NCBI RefSeq assembly: GCF_004331465.1
Contig: NZ_SJKB01000010.1
Span: 310,001-374,000, forward strand
From: Kribbella pittospori
Lineage (GTDB): Bacteria; Actinomycetota; Actinomycetes; Propionibacteriales; Kribbellaceae
Direction: 5' to 3'
Length of the DNA stretch: 64,000 nucleotides
Shown: positions 33,860 through 41,326 of the stretch, one piece after another
Layout: each line of letters opens with the position of its first letter
Numbering within the stretch: the stretch's first letter is position 1
The notes under the pieces: generated by a model
Seen by the model: the letters and a program-made list of their open reading frames with translations, nothing else
The model's database searches: none
What the model was told of the DNA's origin: nothing
Position numbers and translations under genes: made by a program

Positions 33860-34125
33860 CGGCACGACAGCCGTCGACACCTCGACCTGGGTCGGCCGGC
33901 GCGTACGGCGCGTCGAGGACCCGAAGATCCTGCTCGGCCGAGCCCTGGCCGGACGACGCCCCGGCCAGGGCTGTCGGCTTGTCCGCCAACGGATCCGGGC
34001 CCGTCGTGGCGGAACAATCCCTCGACGTTCTGCGCGCCGTGGCGCTGCCGATGGCCAAGCGAGTGGCGCCCGTCGTGGCCTTGTTGGCGGGTCTGGTGTG
34101 GATGATCCGACGGCTTCGGCGATGA
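33852..34125 (+). pseudogene. CoxL N-terminus joined to a CoxG-like C-terminus by a deletion
   Basis: The first 30 or so codons from ATG 33852 read WVGRRVRRVEDPKILLGRA, the start of a molybdopterin-binding large subunit (usually about 780 residues). After about 33945 this match ends. In another frame the sequence then reads VAEQSLDVLRAVALPMAKRV and a hydrophobic VALLAGLVWMIRRLRR ending at 34125, resembling the membrane tail of actinobacterial CoxG/SRPBCC proteins. A deletion of several kilobases from CoxL into a CoxG-like gene explains this. The second assignment is less certain than the first. Confidence 0.65.
33941..33972. repeat. 12-bp perfect inverted repeat at deletion junction
   Basis: AGCCCTGGCCGG (33941-33952) and CCGGCCAGGGCT (33961-33972) are exact reverse complements with an 8-base loop. 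The repeat sits where the CoxL match ends. It could be the scar or cause of the deletion, or could act as a terminator. Confidence 0.6.
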
Positions 34126-34132
34126 TCGTGGC

Positions 34133-34954
34133 GTGTCCGAAGTGAGTGGGAAGCCCACAGTGCCAGCTGTCGCTCGAGCCGCCCGTGCCCTCGAGGTGGT
34201 GTCGGACGCGCCGAACGGCCTGACCCTGAGCGAGATCGCCCGCGCCATCGGGGCGCCGAAGAGCAGCTGCCTCTCGGTCTGCACCACCCTCGTCGAGTCA
34301 GGACTGCTCGTGCGCTCCGGCACTGGCCACTACCTGCTGGGCTGGAAGGTCGTCCAGCTGGGCCGCGCATACCTGGCTCGCTCCGACATCGCGACGGAGT
34401 TCCGCCGAGTGGACACCGAGCTGGGCCTGCTCCCGGAGGACACCATCCTGCTGTCCATCCTCGACGGCAGGAACGTGCTGTACGTCGGCACGCGTCACGG
34501 CACCCGCCCGGTCGCCGTGCACTACGAGATCGGCATGCGGCTGCCTGCCCACTGCACCGCCAGCGGCAAGTCCCTGCTCGCGGAGCTGCCCGTCCCCGAG
34601 CTGGACATCCTGTACGCCGACAACCAGTTCGACGTACTGACCCAGCACAGCATCGCCAACAGGCCCAACCTGAACTGCGACCTCGACAACGTCCGCACCC
34701 GCCACTACGCCATCGACGACGAGGAGACCGCGCTGGGCATGATCTGCGTCGGCGCCGCCGTCACCGACGGCTCCGGTCGCCCGGTCGGTGCCCTGAGCGT
34801 GAGCATGGTCAAAGCGGCAGTGGACCAGCATCGGGGCAAGCAGGCCGCCGAGTCGCTGCTCCGGATGGCCCACGCCCTGACCGCCCGCCTCGGCGGCCCG
34901 GTGCACGCCCCGGTCACTGTCGACTCAGTCCCACTGAAGAACCGCCGCTCCTGA
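34133..34954 (+). CDS. IclR-family transcriptional regulator
   Basis: A regulator of 273 residues. The N-terminal winged helix contains PAVARAARALEVVSDAPNGLTLSEIARAIGAPKSSCLSVCTTL, and the C-terminal IclR effector domain has HYEIGMRLPAHCTASGKSLLAELP and the signature IDDEETALGMICVGAAV. The start GTG 34133 has no obvious ribosome site. It follows the cox-like remnant directly and is the likely regulator of that cluster, which has an IclR-size palindrome in its promoter. It is convergent with the LacI gene, 9 bp apart. Confidence 0.88.
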   Translation: MSEVSGKPTVPAVARAARALEVVSDAPNGLTLSEIARAIGAPKSSCLSVCTTLVESGLLVRSGTGHYLLGWKVVQLGRAYLARSDIATEFRRVDTELGLLPEDTILLSILDGRNVLYVGTRHGTRPVAVHYEIGMRLPAHCTASGKSLLAELPVPELDILYADNQFDVLTQHSIANRPNLNCDLDNVRTRHYAIDDEETALGMICVGAAVTDGSGRPVGALSVSMVKAAVDQHRGKQAAESLLRMAHALTARLGGPVHAPVTVDSVPLKNRRS

Positions 34955-34963
34955 CCGATTCCG

Positions 34964-36019
34964 CTACCGCAGCGTCCATGGCGCGGTCGTCGGGCGGCTC
35001 GACTCGCGGACGAGGATTTCGTGCGGGACGGTGTAGACGCGGGCCGGGTCCCGGTTGCCCTCGATTCTGCTGATCAAGGCCTCGAACGTCTTGTCCGCAA
35101 GGAGGTCCAGGTCGGTGGCGACACTGCTCAGGCTGGGGGACAGGTAGCGTCCGTCGATGATGTTGTCCCAGCCGATCACCGCCACATCGTCGGGGACCCG
35201 GACCTGGTGCTCGATGAAGGTCCGGATGGCACCGATCGCCAGCAGGTCGCTGGCGCAGACCAGCGCGTCGATCTCGCCGATCCGGGGCAGTAGCTGCTCG
35301 GCCACCGCCGAGCCCGACTCCCGGCTGTACCGGTCGCAGCGGAGCAACCAGTCGTCGCGGCTCTCCAGGTCGAGCTCTCGCACCGCGGCGCGATAGCCCT
35401 CGAGTCGTAGCTGGCCGACGCTCGACGGCCGGGACGGATTGCCACCGACGTACGCGATCCGCCGCCGGCCGCCGTCGGCGAGATGCCGGACGACATCCCG
35501 GGCGGACTGCTCGTTGTCGATCGCGACGTAGTCCGCGGTGCCCTCACTCAGGTGCTCGCCGAGCAGCACCATCGGGGTGAACCGGCTCATGTCGGCCATT
35601 CGCTGCGGATCCACGGCCAGCGGGCTGTAGATCACCCCGTCGATGCTGTGGCCGGGATAGCCACCGGCGGCGCGCAACTCGTGCTCGTCGCTGCGTCCGG
35701 TCTCGTCGGTGAAGACGGCGTACCCGTGCCGTTCCCCGGCCATGATCAAGGCGTGCGCCAACGCGCCCAGGTACGGCTCGTCGATCCGCGGTATGGCGAG
35801 CGCGACGATGTTGCTGCGGCCGCTCTGCAGTTGCCGGCCGACCAGTGAAGGGGTGTAGCCCAGTTCGGCGATGGCGGCCTTGACCCGGGCCCGGGTCTCG
35901 GCCTTCACGTGGCGCCGCTCGTGGACCACGTTGGTCACGGTCTTCAACGACACCCCGGCCAGCTCCGCGACGTCCTTCAACCGGGCCGGACGACCCGGTA
36001 CGCCGTTCTGAGGCGTCAT
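34964..36019 (-). CDS. LacI-family repressor of sugar locus B
   Basis: A repressor of 351 residues. The headpiece RLKDVAELAGVSLKTVTNVVHERRHVKAETRARV is at about residues 13-46, the hinge PSLVGRQLQSGRSN follows, and the rest is the periplasmic-binding-like sugar domain (VALAIPRIDEPYLGALAHAL; ending in VPHEILVRESS). ATG 36019 has AAGGGGGA upstream. It is divergent from the locus B operon; two perfect palindromes in the shared gap are its probable operators. The inducer is probably the imported sugar or a derivative. Confidence 0.9.
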   Translation of the reverse strand: MTPQNGVPGRPARLKDVAELAGVSLKTVTNVVHERRHVKAETRARVKAAIAELGYTPSLVGRQLQSGRSNIVALAIPRIDEPYLGALAHALIMAGERHGYAVFTDETGRSDEHELRAAGGYPGHSIDGVIYSPLAVDPQRMADMSRFTPMVLLGEHLSEGTADYVAIDNEQSARDVVRHLADGGRRRIAYVGGNPSRPSSVGQLRLEGYRAAVRELDLESRDDWLLRCDRYSRESGSAVAEQLLPRIGEIDALVCASDLLAIGAIRTFIEHQVRVPDDVAVIGWDNIIDGRYLSPSLSSVATDLDLLADKTFEALISRIEGNRDPARVYTVPHEILVRESSRPTTAPWTLR

Positions 36020-36080
36020 CGTTCCCCCTTCGATTACTTCAGCCACATCTTGACAGAGCCCACGAGCCCGGTCAGCATAC

Positions 36081-36109
36081 TTCTAACGTTAGAACTTCTA
36101 ACGTTAGAA
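36081..36109. promoter_or_regulatory. two tandem perfect LacI operators
   Basis: TTCTAACGTTAGAA occurs at 36081-36094 and again at 36096-36109, each a perfect 14-bp palindrome with a central CG, one base apart. They lie between the LacI gene and the binding-protein gene, 51 bp before the latter's start. Confidence 0.8.
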
Positions 36110-36159
36110 AAGCTTCCGACCGCCAACAGGACTGCCATCTCCGACAGGGAAGTGGGCCC

Positions 36160-37464
36160 GTGAAGAAGATCGCGTACGTCGCCTCGATCATGCTGACCAC
36201 CGGAGCGCTCTTCGCCAGCGCGGCCTGCACCGGCGGCGCTCCAGGCACCGGGTCCGGGACAGTCGAGCAGGACACCGGCAGCCAGCAGGAGATCCGGTAC
36301 ATGATCGGGCAGCCGGAGGATCCGGCGGATCTGGAGTTGATCAAGTCCGACCTGAGGACGTTCGAGTCCAAGAACCAGGGCATCACGGTGAAGCTCGACG
36401 TCATCCCGAGCGAGAACGTCCGGACCGTCCTGCAGACCCAACTGCGCTCCGGTGAGGGTCCCGACGTCTTCGGCTACGACACCGGCCCGGGCTTCGCCGG
36501 CGCCCTGGCCAAGGCAGGGCTGGTGTACGACCTGACCGGTGCGTACGCCGAGCACAAGTGGCCGATCTACGACTTCGCCAAGAAGCGCGTCACCTTCGAC
36601 GGCAAGATCGTCGGGGTGCCGAGCCAGATCGAGGAAGTCGGCATCTTCTACAACAAGACCCTGTTCGCGAAGCACGGGATCGCCCAGCCGCAGAACCTCG
36701 CCGACCTGACCGCCGCGGCCGAGAAGCTCAAGCAGAACAACGTCGTCCCGTTCGCCGTCAGCGACAAGGAAGGCTGGCAGGGCGGCCATCTGCTCAGCAT
36801 GTCGCTGTCGAGCGCGGTCGGGTCGAAGGGCATGGACGACCTGCTCAACGGACGTACGTCGTGGAACACCCAGCCGGTGGTGGATTCGCTGGCGGTCTGG
36901 AAGCAGTGGAACGACAAGGGTCTGCTGACTCCGTCACCGGCAGCGGTCAGCTACGACAACGCGAACGCGCTGTTCTACTCCGGCAAGGCCGCCATGGACC
37001 CGACGGGCAGCTGGCTGGCTCTGGACATCGAGCGGAACGCCAAGTTCGACGTCGGCTTCATTCCGTTCCCGGCCCAGGACGGACCGGGCATCTTCAGCGG
37101 CGGTCTCGGGGCGGGCACGTTCGTCTCCGCGTCGACCACGAAGGCGGACGCGTCGATCAAGTTCCTGGACTACCTGCTCACCGCCGAACACGGCCGCTGG
37201 GCCGCCGAGAAGCTGCAGGACATCCCGGCCTATCCCATCGACACCGCCGGCATGAAGGCGTCGCCGCTGTTCAAGCAGGTCCTGGACGACTCGGCCAAGA
37301 TCGCCGACGGCACCGGTGACTTCGGGTACAACATCGACGTCCTGACCACCGACGTGTTCAACAACGCGATGTGGAAGGGCATCCAGGGCATCCTGAGCGA
37401 CCAGTCCGATCCGGCGAAGGTCGCCGCCCAGCTGCAGACGGCGTACGAGAAGTCGGCCAAATAG
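36160..37464 (+). CDS. sugar-binding lipoprotein of locus B importer
   Basis: An extracytoplasmic solute-binding protein (family 1) of 434 residues. A Sec lipoprotein signal ends in the lipobox SAAC near residue 23; the two-lobe fold follows (IRYMIGQPEDPADLELIKSD; GPDVFGYDTGPGF; VGVPSQIEEVGIFYNKTLF). It binds a sugar outside the membrane for the permeases at 37466 and 38383. The GTG start at 36160 follows AGGGAAG. It is the first gene of the five-gene locus B operon and is controlled from the tandem palindromes. Confidence 0.9.
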   Translation: MKKIAYVASIMLTTGALFASAACTGGAPGTGSGTVEQDTGSQQEIRYMIGQPEDPADLELIKSDLRTFESKNQGITVKLDVIPSENVRTVLQTQLRSGEGPDVFGYDTGPGFAGALAKAGLVYDLTGAYAEHKWPIYDFAKKRVTFDGKIVGVPSQIEEVGIFYNKTLFAKHGIAQPQNLADLTAAAEKLKQNNVVPFAVSDKEGWQGGHLLSMSLSSAVGSKGMDDLLNGRTSWNTQPVVDSLAVWKQWNDKGLLTPSPAAVSYDNANALFYSGKAAMDPTGSWLALDIERNAKFDVGFIPFPAQDGPGIFSGGLGAGTFVSASTTKADASIKFLDYLLTAEHGRWAAEKLQDIPAYPIDTAGMKASPLFKQVLDDSAKIADGTGDFGYNIDVLTTDVFNNAMWKGIQGILSDQSDPAKVAAQLQTAYEKSAK

Positions 37465-37465
37465 G

Positions 37466-38383
37466 ATGGGTGCCGTCAGCAACGTTCCTCCGGTCACCCG
37501 TAGGGCCCAGGCGCGACTCGGCATCCTGCTCGCGCTTCCGGTGGCGGTGATCACCGCGGTGTTCTTCGTGTTCCCGATGGTCAACGCGCTCTACTACTCG
37601 GTGGTCGACTTCGACGGGCTCGATCCGACCCCGCCGTTCGTCGGGCTGAGCAACTTCACCGAGATGTTCACCGACTCCGCGACCTGGCACGCGCTCGGGA
37701 ACAACGCGATCTGGATCGGGATCGGCACCGCGGCGCCGATGATCATCGGGCTGCTGGTGGCCGTCCTGATCTGGTCCAGTCGCGGTGGCGGAGCGGCGTA
37801 CCGGCTGCTGTTCTTCCTGCCGTTCATGTTGCCCGGGGTGGCGATCGGCATCGTCTGGGGCTGGATCTACGACCCGGTCAACGGCTGGATCAACCGGGTC
37901 CTCGACACGGTCGGTCTCGGCAGTTGGAGCCGCGGCTGGCTCGGGGATCCGGACACCGCGATCTTCGCCGTCCTCGCCACCGCGATCTGGGCGACCTGCG
38001 GCTTCGTCATCATGATCATCCTGTCCGCGCTCCGTAACGTCGACGTGGAACTCGTCGACGCCGCCCGGATCGACGGTGCGAACGCCGGCCAGCGGCTGTG
38101 GCACATCCTGTTGCCGCAGATCATGCCGGTCTTCCTGATGGTGCTGACCCTGACTCTGGTCGGCGGGTTCAGCGTCTTCGACATCATCTTCATCATGACC
38201 GGCGGTGGACCGGCCGATGCCACCGAAGTACTCGGGACGTACGCGTACTCGAGCGCATTCCAGCTCAACCGGATCAGCTACGGCACTGTGCTGGCGCTGC
38301 TGATCACGGTCCTGGCGGTGCCGTTCACCATCATGCTGAACCGTCTCCAGCGACGGCTCTCGCTGCAAGGGCTGGGGGCTTGA
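37466..38383 (+). CDS. CUT1-family sugar ABC permease (MalF-like)
   Basis: An inner-membrane permease of 305 residues, six spans starting with LGILLALPVAVITAVFFVFP; the EAA-type docking loop is ELVDAARIDGANAGQRLWHILLPQIMP, with V-D-A replacing E-A-A. It starts 2 bases after the binding-protein stop. It forms the import pore with the permease at 38383. Confidence 0.9.
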   Translation: MGAVSNVPPVTRRAQARLGILLALPVAVITAVFFVFPMVNALYYSVVDFDGLDPTPPFVGLSNFTEMFTDSATWHALGNNAIWIGIGTAAPMIIGLLVAVLIWSSRGGGAAYRLLFFLPFMLPGVAIGIVWGWIYDPVNGWINRVLDTVGLGSWSRGWLGDPDTAIFAVLATAIWATCGFVIMIILSALRNVDVELVDAARIDGANAGQRLWHILLPQIMPVFLMVLTLTLVGGFSVFDIIFIMTGGGPADATEVLGTYAYSSAFQLNRISYGTVLALLITVLAVPFTIMLNRLQRRLSLQGLGA

Positions 38384-39279
38384 TGGCCGATCTGCCTGTC
38401 GCCGTCTCCCGCCGCAGTCGATCCAGCGAGCAGGTGGAATTCCGCCGGCATGCGGTCCGTCGGTCCACGGATCTCGCCGTCCGCCACCTGGCGCTGATCG
38501 CGATGGCGGCGCTGACACTGTTCCCGGTGCTGCTGATCATCTCCACGGCACTCAAGACACCGCAGGACGTGCGAAGCGATCCGTTCGGACTGTTCTCCTC
38601 GTTCTCACTGGAGAACCTGCGCTCGGCGTGGACCGTCGGGGGGTTCAGCAGCTATCTGCTCGACAGCGTGCTGCTGACTGTGCCGAGTACGGCGGTCGTG
38701 ATCGTGATCTCGACGATGGCCGGCTACGCGTTCGCCCGATTGCCGTTCCCGGGACGGACGGCCGTCTTCTATCTCGTCGTACTCGGGCTGCTGGTGCCGT
38801 TCTTCACCTACATGATCCCGCTGTACTTCCAGCTCCGGTCGATGGGACTGCTGGACAGCCTGGTCGGCGCCAATCTCGTACTGATCTCGACCAACCTGTC
38901 GTTCGGGACGTTCTTCATGCGGGCCTTCTTCTCCGATCTGCCCGAAGAACTGGAGCAGGCGGCGCGGATCGACGGAGCCTCCGAGAGTCGCATCTTCGCG
39001 CAGGTGATGGTGCCGATGGTGAGCTCGGGCGCCGCCGCACTGGCGGTCTTCACGTTCCTGAGCAACTGGAACAACTTCCTGGTGCCGTTGCTCTACCTGC
39101 CCAGCGGGAAGTACCGGCCCCTCACGGCCGGCCTCTACAACTTCACCGGCGGCCGCTCGATGGACATCGGACCGCTCGCGGCCGGCACCTTGATCACCAT
39201 CGTCCCGGTGATCGTGATCTTCGTCGTCCTCCAACGCCAAGTCACGCAGGGATTCATGTCCGGCGCCGTCAAGGGCTGA
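38383..39279 (+). CDS. CUT1-family sugar ABC permease (MalG-like)
   Basis: An inner-membrane permease of 298 residues, six spans starting with LALIAMAALTLFPVLLIIST; EAA loop EQAARIDGASESRIFAQVMVPMVSSG near residue 192. A polar tail of about 40 residues precedes the first span. The ATG overlaps the preceding stop (TGATG). No ATPase follows; the next gene is a dehydrogenase. Confidence 0.9.
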   Translation: MADLPVAVSRRSRSSEQVEFRRHAVRRSTDLAVRHLALIAMAALTLFPVLLIISTALKTPQDVRSDPFGLFSSFSLENLRSAWTVGGFSSYLLDSVLLTVPSTAVVIVISTMAGYAFARLPFPGRTAVFYLVVLGLLVPFFTYMIPLYFQLRSMGLLDSLVGANLVLISTNLSFGTFFMRAFFSDLPEELEQAARIDGASESRIFAQVMVPMVSSGAAALAVFTFLSNWNNFLVPLLYLPSGKYRPLTAGLYNFTGGRSMDIGPLAAGTLITIVPVIVIFVVLQRQVTQGFMSGAVKG

Positions 39280-39311
39280 CCCACCGCACAACGCAGTTCC
39301 GAAGGAGACCT

Positions 39312-40364
39312 ATGCCATCCCTGGTCAGATTCAGCTCGCCTCGCGTCGCGCAGGTGGTGCCCGACATCGAACGCACCCCGCAACCCGACGAGGTCCTGAT
39401 TCGCACTCTGTACTCCGGTATCTCCGCAGGCACCGAACTGACGGCGTACCGCGGCAGCAATCCGTATCTGAACAAGCGGTGGAACGACGACTCCCGGCTC
39501 TTCGTCGAGGGCGACACCTCGATCAGCTACCCCGTCGACGGGTGGGGGTACGAGGAGGTCGGTGAGATCGTCTCGCTCGGGTCCGCGGCTGACGGCGTAA
39601 ACGTCGGCGACGTGGTCTGGGGGACCTGGGGCCATCGCAGCCATACGGTCAAGAAGGCGGACTGGGCCGCGCAGCGGATCCTGGAGGCCGGCGTTGATCC
39701 GCGGGTCGGAATCTTCAGCCAGATCGGTGGAATCGCGCTGAACCTGGTGCTGGACGCCGACATCCACATCGGTGAGACGGTCGCGGTCTTCGGCCTCGGC
39801 GTACCCGGGCAACTCGCTGCTCAACTGGCCCGGCTGAACGGCGGCCGGGTGATCGCGGTCGACGGACTCCCGGCCCGCCGTCAACTGGCGCTGGACCTCG
39901 GCGCCGATCACGCGCTCGATCCCGCTGACGGTGGAGTTGCGGAGCGGATCCGCGATCTGACCGAAGGTCGTGGCGCCGATGTCTGCCTGGAGGTGTCGGG
40001 CAGCTATTACGCCCTGCACGAGGCGGTTCGGGCGGTTGCATACAGCTCCCGGGTCTGCGTCGCGGGCTTCATGCAAGGCGAGGGGGCCGGCTTGCGGCTG
40101 GGGGAGGAGTTCCACCACAACCGAGTGTCGCTGATCGGCTCGCAGATCTCGGGTGTCGCGCCGGCGCTGCAGCATCGCTGGAACTACGACCGACTGGCGA
40201 GGACCGCGATCCAGCTCGCGTCGGACAAGCGGCTGAACGTGACCGACCTGATCACCCACACTGTTCCGATTGCTCAAGCCGCGGAGGCCTTCCGAATGCT
40301 CGATGAACGTCCGCAGGATGCCTTGCAGGTCGTGCTCAGCTTCGACCAGGAGGTGACCGCATGA
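39312..40364 (+). CDS. MDR-superfamily dehydrogenase lacking zinc motifs
   Basis: A medium-chain dehydrogenase/reductase-like protein of 350 residues. The catalytic-domain start has YSGISAGTELTAYRG where zinc enzymes have a C-G-x-D motif, and GWGYEEVGEI where they have G-H-E, so neither the active-site cysteine nor the usual histidine is present. The NAD(P) fold is intact (TVAVFGLGVPGQLAAQLARL). It probably oxidises or reduces the imported sugar or a derivative. ATG 39312 follows GAAGGAG. It overlaps the isomerase gene by 4 bp. Confidence 0.82.
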   Translation: MPSLVRFSSPRVAQVVPDIERTPQPDEVLIRTLYSGISAGTELTAYRGSNPYLNKRWNDDSRLFVEGDTSISYPVDGWGYEEVGEIVSLGSAADGVNVGDVVWGTWGHRSHTVKKADWAAQRILEAGVDPRVGIFSQIGGIALNLVLDADIHIGETVAVFGLGVPGQLAAQLARLNGGRVIAVDGLPARRQLALDLGADHALDPADGGVAERIRDLTEGRGADVCLEVSGSYYALHEAVRAVAYSSRVCVAGFMQGEGAGLRLGEEFHHNRVSLIGSQISGVAPALQHRWNYDRLARTAIQLASDKRLNVTDLITHTVPIAQAAEAFRMLDERPQDALQVVLSFDQEVTA

Positions 40365-41155
40365 GCTTCCGACTTGCGGCCGCGGAGCTGACGCTGCCCG
40401 GCGACACGTTGGAGGAGAAGTTCGCCTTCGTGCGGACGGTCGGCTTCGACGGGATCGAACTGTCCGCCCGTGGCGACGGGATCTTCGGAGCGCGGATCGA
40501 CGAACTGCGACGGGCCCGCGACGCCGGCGTACTGATGCCGACCGCGGTCGTCCACATGGATCACTTCATCGGTGACTTCGACGCCGGCCGTCGCCGCGAT
40601 GCGATCGAGCAGCTGAAGATCCAGTTGAGCACGATCGTGGCGGCGGGCGGCACCGGCATCGTGTCGCCGCACGCGTTCGGTCTGTTCTCCCGGCGGTTGC
40701 CGCCGTTCGTCCCGCCGCGCTCGGTGGAGGACTCGCGGGCGGCACTGGTCGAGGCTTTGCGCGAAGTGGGTGAGCATGCCGAGTCCGTGGGTGCGAAGGT
40801 CTACCTGGAACCGTTGAACCGGTTCGAGGACTTCGTGATCAACCAGCTGGCCGATGCGGTCTCGGTGGTCGAGGAGGTCGGATCGGCCGGCGTCATGATC
40901 ACCGCGGACACCTTCCACATGTCGATCGAGGAAGCCCGCGTCGGCGAGTCGATCAGGCAGGCTGGTTCGCTGATCGGCCACGTCCAGCTGGGCGACAGCA
41001 ACCGCCTGGAGCCCGGCGCCGGCCACTACGACTGGCCGGAGACCCTGCAAGCCCTGGAAGCCATCGGCTACAACGGCTGGCTGGCGATGGAATGCGGCCT
41101 CAGCGGGCCGGTCGACCAGGTCCTGCCACGGGTCGCCAAGCTGCTGTCACGCTGA
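40361..41155 (+). CDS. sugar isomerase/epimerase (AP-endonuclease-2 fold)
   Basis: A TIM-barrel protein of 264 residues of the xylose-isomerase-like family. Marker segments are VGFDGIELSARGD, GGTGIVSPHAFG, VYLEPLNRFEDFVINQLADAV (metal-binding glutamate), ITADTFHMSIEEA, and GHVQLGDSNRLEPGAGHYDW near residue 210. It likely isomerises or epimerises the sugar processed by the MDR enzyme. It overlaps that gene with ATGA and carries AGGAGG. It ends the locus B operon. Confidence 0.85.
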   Translation: MSFRLAAAELTLPGDTLEEKFAFVRTVGFDGIELSARGDGIFGARIDELRRARDAGVLMPTAVVHMDHFIGDFDAGRRRDAIEQLKIQLSTIVAAGGTGIVSPHAFGLFSRRLPPFVPPRSVEDSRAALVEALREVGEHAESVGAKVYLEPLNRFEDFVINQLADAVSVVEEVGSAGVMITADTFHMSIEEARVGESIRQAGSLIGHVQLGDSNRLEPGAGHYDWPETLQALEAIGYNGWLAMECGLSGPVDQVLPRVAKLLSR

Positions 41156-41199
41156 CCATCTTGTTGTTCTGAGCAACAAAGGGGAGGTTGAGGGCTTTC

Positions 41200-41296
41200 C
41201 TTCCGGTTGAAGTTAATTGGGGTCCGCGGGGTTGTCAACCCCTGGAGTGAGTGGTTGACACGGTCGGTGGGGGGAATTAACTTCAGCTGGAAGTAA
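41200..41296 (+). promoter_or_regulatory. promoter and operator cluster of locus C
   Basis: TTGACA (41255-41260) and TAACTT (41278-41283), 17 bases apart, form a good sigma-70-type promoter for the sulfatase operon. GAAGTTAATT (41209-41218) and AATTAACTTC (41275-41284) are exact reverse complements, and each is part of a CTTC-N5-GAAG unit (41200-41212; 41281-41293). GGGGTTGTCAACCCC (41228-41242) is a further palindrome. A repressor binding the second unit would cover the -10. Confidence 0.6.
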
Positions 41297-41326
41297 AGCC
41301 GCTGACCCCCCGACAAGGTGAGACGT

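Noticed and set aside
33799..34323. Minus-strand frame across the cox deletion junction.
   Set aside because: No family signal; the plus strand gives real CoxL and CoxG-like matches in the same DNA.
41161..41179. TTGTTG/CAACAA hairpin after the sugar isomerase gene.
   Set aside because: A weak A/T stem without a U-run; too little to call a terminator.
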